The position numbers and the translations under genes are program-made. A stretch of 64,000 bases of DNA from Streptomyces hydrogenans (GTDB lineage Bacteria > Actinomycetota > Actinomycetes > Streptomycetales > Streptomycetaceae), in contig NZ_BNBS01000019.1 in NCBI RefSeq assembly GCF_014656075.1, forward strand, positions 23,621-87,620. Reading direction: 5' to 3'. This document shows positions 61,853 to 64,000 of this stretch, piece by piece (positions within the stretch are counted from its first letter, which is position 1; each line of letters opens with the position of its first letter). The notes under the pieces are model-generated. The model searched no databases and was not told the origin of the DNA. It saw only the letters and a list, made by a program, of their open reading frames with translations.

Positions 61853-63831
61853 GCGGTGGTGCCCCCGTCGTCTTCCATGATCTCTCCTGTGGCCGTGTTC
61901 ACGGCGGGTGCGGCGGGGGCCGCCCGGGCCAGGGCCACGGCGACCGCCTCCGCGGTCTTCCGGCCGAAGCCGGGGACCTCACAGATCTGCTCGATTGTCG
62001 CCTGCTTCAGCCGCTTGACCGAGCCGAAATGCTTGATCAGGGCCTGTTTGCGCGTGTCGCCGAGGCCGGGGACGGCGTCCAGCGGGCTGCTCCGGAGCCG
62101 TTTGGTCCGCTTGGACCGCTGGTAGCGGATGGCGAAATCGTGAGCCGTGTCACGGACCCGCTGGAGCAGGTAGAGGCCCTCGCTGGAGCGGGGCAGCACG
62201 ACCGGGTCGTCCTCGCCGGGCAGCCAGACCTCCTCCAGGCGCTTGGCGAGGCCGCAGACGGCGACGTCGTCGATGCCGAGCTCGTCCAGGGCCCGGCGGG
62301 CGGCGGCGACCTGCGGCTGCCCGCCGTCGACGACGACGAGCTGCGGCGGGTAGGCGAAGCGCTTGGGGCGGCCGTCGTCACCGGCCTCGTCCACGGGGAC
62401 CTCGCCGTCCTCGCCCCACTCCCCCGTCTTCTCCTTCTCGGCGAGGTAGCGCCGGAAGCGGCGGCCGATCACCTCGTGCATGGAGCGGACGTCGTCCTGG
62501 CCCTCGAAGCTCTTGATCTGGAAGCGGCGGTACTCGCTCTTGCGGGGCAGACCGTCCTCGAAGACGACCATGGAGGCGACGACGTCCTCGCCCTGGAGGT
62601 GGGAGATGTCGAAGCACTCGATGCGCAGCGGCGCCGACTCCAGGTCCAGGGCCTCGGCGATCTCCTCCAGGGCCCGGGAGCGGGTGGTGAGGTCGCTGGC
62701 GCGCTTGGTCTTGTGCAGCACGAGGGCCTGCTGGGCGTTGCGGGCGACGGTCGCCATCAGGTCCTTCTTGTCTCCGCGCTGCGGGATCCGCAGGGAGACC
62801 TGGGAGCCGCGGCGGCCGGTGAGCCACTCGGTGACGGCTCCGGCGTCGTCCGGCAGGGCCGGGACCAGGACCTCCTTGGGGACGGCCTCGCCGCTCTCCT
62901 CTCCGTACAGCTGCTGGAGGGCGTGCTCGACGAGCCCGGCGGTGTCGACGGCCTCGACCTTGTCGGTGACCCAGCCGCGCTGGCCACGGACGCGTCCGCC
63001 GCGGACGTGGAAGATCTGGACGGCGGCCTCCAGCTCGTCCTCGGCGAGGGCGATGAGGTCGGCGTCGGTGGCGTCGGCGAGGACGACGGCGCTCTTCTCC
63101 ATGGCGCGCCGCAGCGCCTCTATGTCGTCGCGGAGCCGGGCGGCCTTCTCGTACTCCATGTCCTCGGCCGCCACCGTCATCAGCTTCTCCAGACGGCGGA
63201 TGTACGTGCCGGTGCGGCCGGCCATGAAGTCGCAGAAATCCTCGGCCAGTTCGCGGTGCTCCTGCGGGGTGACCCGGCCGACGCAGGGGGCCGAGCACTT
63301 GCCGATGTAGCCGAGCAGGCAGGGCCGGCCGGCGGAGGCGGCGTTGCGGAACACGCCCGCCGAGCAGGTGCGGACCGGGAAGACCCGCAGCATCAGGTCG
63401 ACGGTCTCGCGGATCGCCCACGCGTGCGCGTACGGCCCGAAGTAGCGCACGCCCTTCTTCTTCTGGCCACGCATGACCTGGACGCGCGGGAACTCCTCGT
63501 TCAGCGTGACCGCGAGGTAGGGGTAGCTCTTGTCGTCCCGGTACTTCACGTTGAACCGGGGGTCGTACTCCTTGATCCAGGAGTACTCCAGCTGGAGCGC
63601 CTCGACCTCGGTCGAGACGACCGTCCACTCCACGGAGGCGGCCGTGGTCACCATGGTGGCGGTCCGCGGGTGCAGGCTCGCGAGCGGCTGGAAGTAGTTC
63701 GCCAGCCGCTGCTTCAGCGACTTCGCCTTCCCGACGTAGATCACCCGCCGGTGCTCGTCCCGGAACTTGTAGACGCCCGGCGTGTCGGGAATCTGCCCCG
63801 GCGCGGGGCGGTAGCTGGTGGGGTCGGCCAT
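61849..63831 (-). CDS. uvrC: UvrC excinuclease subunit
   Basis: 660 residues. N-terminal GIY-YIG nuclease (about 12-95; [21 protein letters not shown]), cysteine-rich segment (CSAGVFRNA...[13 protein letters not shown]), UVR/UvrB-binding domain (about 205-240; [18 protein letters not shown]), RNase H-like endonuclease (about 395-540) and C-terminal tandem helix-hairpin-helix. It cuts both sides of DNA lesions in nucleotide excision repair. The ATG follows a TAGGGT element by six bases, which may be a leaderless promoter or serve as a weak ribosome binding site. It is first in its operon. Confidence 0.96.
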   Translation of the reverse strand: MADPTSYRPAPGQIPDTPGVYKFRDEHRRVIYVGKAKSLKQRLANYFQPLASLHPRTATMVTTAASVEWTVVSTEVEALQLEYSWIKEYDPRFNVKYRDDKSYPYLAVTLNEEFPRVQVMRGQKKKGVRYFGPYAHAWAIRETVDLMLRVFPVRTCSAGVFRNAASAGRPCLLGYIGKCSAPCVGRVTPQEHRELAEDFCDFMAGRTGTYIRRLEKLMTVAAEDMEYEKAARLRDDIEALRRAMEKSAVVLADATDADLIALAEDELEAAVQIFHVRGGRVRGQRGWVTDKVEAVDTAGLVEHALQQLYGEESGEAVPKEVLVPALPDDAGAVTEWLTGRRGSQVSLRIPQRGDKKDLMATVARNAQQALVLHKTKRASDLTTRSRALEEIAEALDLESAPLRIECFDISHLQGEDVVASMVVFEDGLPRKSEYRRFQIKSFEGQDDVRSMHEVIGRRFRRYLAEKEKTGEWGEDGEVPVDEAGDDGRPKRFAYPPQLVVVDGGQPQVAAARRALDELGIDDVAVCGLAKRLEEVWLPGEDDPVVLPRSSEGLYLLQRVRDTAHDFAIRYQRSKRTKRLRSSPLDAVPGLGDTRKQALIKHFGSVKRLKQATIEQICEVPGFGRKTAEAVAVALARAAPAAPAVNTATGEIMEDDGGTTA

Positions 63832-63837
63832 GCGCCC

Positions 63838-63843
63838 ACCCTA
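63838..63843 (-). promoter_or_regulatory. -10-like element before uvrC
   Basis: TAGGGT on the minus strand ends six bases before the ATG. It may mark a leaderless promoter; AGGG could instead act as a weak ribosome binding site. Confidence 0.4.
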
Positions 63844-64000
63844 CTGGCGCCGACCGACACGGCGGGCGGGCACGCGGCCCCCGGGGGCGGGGTCCCGGCG
63901 GCTCCGGAGGAGGTGCCGGTACGGCTCCGGGGGCGGCCGTTCCCGGAGCCGTACGGGCGGGGTGCGCGGCGTACGCCGGTGGCCCGGGCCGCCTCGTGGG

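Overview
The window is chromosomal DNA from a Streptomyces (or very close relative). The evidence is the very high GC content, strong third-position GC bias, WhiA, RapZ/YvcK-WhiA linkage, the OpcA-dependent zwf operon, TerD-type proteins, SpoIIE-type PP2C phosphatases and many GTG starts. From memory, the order ctaA, ctaB, tkt, tal, zwf, opcA, pgl, pgi, secG, tpi, pgk, gap, whiA, yvcK, rapZ, uvrC matches the S. coelicolor core around SCO1909-SCO1953, so most of the right-hand 40 kb is conserved core. I see no prophage, CRISPR array, rRNA, tRNA or biosynthetic gene cluster.

Layout. 0-7.2 kb: the tail of an unidentified (perhaps transpeptidase) gene, a small membrane protein, an MFS exporter and two translationally coupled PP2C/SpoIIE signalling proteins, the second carrying its own sensor, GAF and HATPase (anti-sigma-like) domains. 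7.2-12.2 kb: an amidohydrolase, a divergent pair (an unknown barrel-like protein and a uronate-dehydrogenase-like enzyme) with mirror-image promoters and matched operators, an AraC regulator and a small conserved protein. 12.2-15.3 kb: a double TerD protein, then ACC deaminase (acdS) with its GntR regulator. 15.3-20.6 kb: a secreted PhoX phosphatase, an acidic unknown protein and a secreted nuclease. Tandem 11-bp GTTC-type repeats resembling PhoP operators lie upstream of gntR-acdS, phoX and the nuclease. 20.5-27.5 kb: a two-domain ABM monooxygenase behind a textbook SoxR box, a GNAT, dapA, a small secreted protein, a Tat-exported beta-propeller protein, dapD, an SMR-TetR pair and a membrane protein.

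27.6-34.2 kb: an eight-gene Fe-S assembly operon read leftwards (sufR-sufB-sufD-Rieske-sufC-sufS-sufU-MIP18), preceded by an IdeR/DmdR-like iron box and a SufR-like inverted repeat at the start codon. 34-41 kb: a DUF72 protein, an ABC exporter, ctaA, an amidohydrolase, a small unknown gene, a 202-bp MITE inserted exactly at the ctaB stop codon, and ctaB. 41-47.7 kb: the pentose phosphate operon tkt-tal-zwf-opcA-pgl. 47.7-55.5 kb: two PH-domain membrane proteins, pgi, an RbpA-family protein, secG, tpiA, pgk and gap. 55.7-63.8 kb: a large secreted M14 carboxypeptidase, then uvrC-rapZ-yvcK-whiA as one overlapping leftward operon.

The genes work together as central carbon metabolism (glycolysis plus oxidative and non-oxidative pentose phosphate), Fe-S and heme/haem A supply for respiration, lysine precursor synthesis and phosphate or nutrient scavenging. 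The most interesting material is regulatory: the three PHO-box-like arrays, the long GntR palindrome between one array and its gene, the symmetric divergent promoter at 9.7 kb, the SoxR box and the iron box. About nine genes look leaderless, with a TANNNT element 6-8 nt before the start codon.
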